From DASZHJ01 sp035604335 (GTDB lineage: Bacteria; Pseudomonadota; Alphaproteobacteria; ATCC43930; CGMCC-115725), in NCBI GenBank assembly GCA_035604335.1, contig DATNIT010000180.1, positions 1 through 32,319 of the forward strand: 32,319 bases of DNA, read 5' to 3'. The notes below the pieces were generated by a model, which saw only the letters and a program-made list of their open reading frames with translations, made no database searches and was not told where the DNA came from. Shown in pieces: positions 32,277-32,319 of this stretch; position 1 is the stretch's first letter, and the number at the start of each line of letters is the position of its first letter. The position numbers and the translations under genes were made by a program.

Positions 32277-32319
32277 ATGGAATCGGTCACGACGATCGGT
32301 CTCGACATCGCGAAGTCGG
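32277..32319 (+). CDS. IS110-family transposase, N-terminus only
   Basis: ATG 32277 opens a frame reading MESVTTIGLDIAKS up to the window end. This is the standard start of IS110/IS1111 transposases, where Asp10 in GLDIAK is the first acidic residue of the RuvC-like DEDD catalytic site. GGGGAG lies upstream. Only 14 residues are visible, so integrity cannot be judged. Confidence 0.75.
   Translation, partial: MESVTTIGLDIAKS

Larger units (their letters stand above)
32166..32319 (+). mobile_element. Left end of an IS110-family insertion sequence (truncated by window end)
   Basis: The last 43 bases encode the N-terminus of an IS110-family transposase, preceded by a structured noncoding stretch as expected for the left end. 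The exact left boundary is not determined, because IS110 elements have no long terminal inverted repeats and make no target duplication that could be seen here. The rest of the element lies beyond the window. Confidence 0.6.

Noticed and set aside
1..32319. tRNA, rRNA or CRISPR features
   Set aside because: No tRNA-like ends, rRNA segments or regularly spaced identical repeats were found on reading through.

Overview
The window is about 32 kb of very GC-rich bacterial chromosome, densely coded on both strands with high third-position GC. Several traits suggest a free-living alphaproteobacterium, perhaps of the Rhodospirillales/Hyphomicrobiales type: a membrane M23 peptidase overlapping a bactofilin gene, a PAS_5-type protein, TRAP transport, many CoA-linked and FMN-type catabolic enzymes, and palindromic intergenic repeats of the 'CTCAGGATGAGG' and 'CCCTCTCCCG' kinds. 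This placement is inference; there is no rRNA or marker gene to confirm it. I saw no tRNA, rRNA, CRISPR array or prophage.

Layout. 137-4668 (+): a periplasmic Slt-type lytic transglycosylase, then a tight run of HAD type II dehalogenase, alpha/beta hydrolase and PLP threonine/serine dehydratase. 4690-6601 (-): bactofilin and M23 endopeptidase, an envelope/cell-shape pair. 6602-7203 is non-coding. 7204-7917 (+): FCD-type GntR regulator. 7930-10367 (-): EAL phosphodiesterase and an AlkA-like DNA glycosylase. 10476-14387 (+): a 3-hydroxyisobutyrate-dehydrogenase-like enzyme followed by a TRAP transporter made of a Tat-type binding protein and a fused DctQM permease. 14400-18541 (-): type III CoA-transferase, FAS1-like/MaoC hydratase, luciferase-like oxidoreductase and alpha/beta hydrolase, arranged as two ATGA-overlapping pairs separated by an inverted repeat. 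18656-18799 is a multi-hairpin repeat. 18801-21046: a divergent pair of an SAF-domain NAD(P) oxidoreductase (-) and a hydroxypyruvate/2-oxo-tetronate isomerase (+). 21072-22136 (-): a secreted trypsin-like protease with a duplicated cysteine module.

The most interesting stretch is 22333-26938 (+). A CHASE2-class III adenylate cyclase is followed, ten bases after its stop codon, by a perfect 16-bp palindrome with the CRP consensus form TGTGA-N6-TCACA. Next come a TPR plus beta-barrel outer-membrane protein of Slam-like architecture and a secreted FecR-domain protein whose only four cysteines lie in its last ten residues. I propose a local circuit in which cAMP made by the membrane sensor, acting through a CRP-family protein encoded elsewhere, controls a surface export or display pair. 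This is inference from layout and motifs.

26958-32319: an ADP-forming acyl-CoA synthetase, a PAS_5 protein (-), a probable small membrane protein (-), and a membrane histidine kinase with a periplasmic sensor. The window ends inside the first codons of an IS110-family transposase, whose structured upstream leader could hold a bridge RNA.
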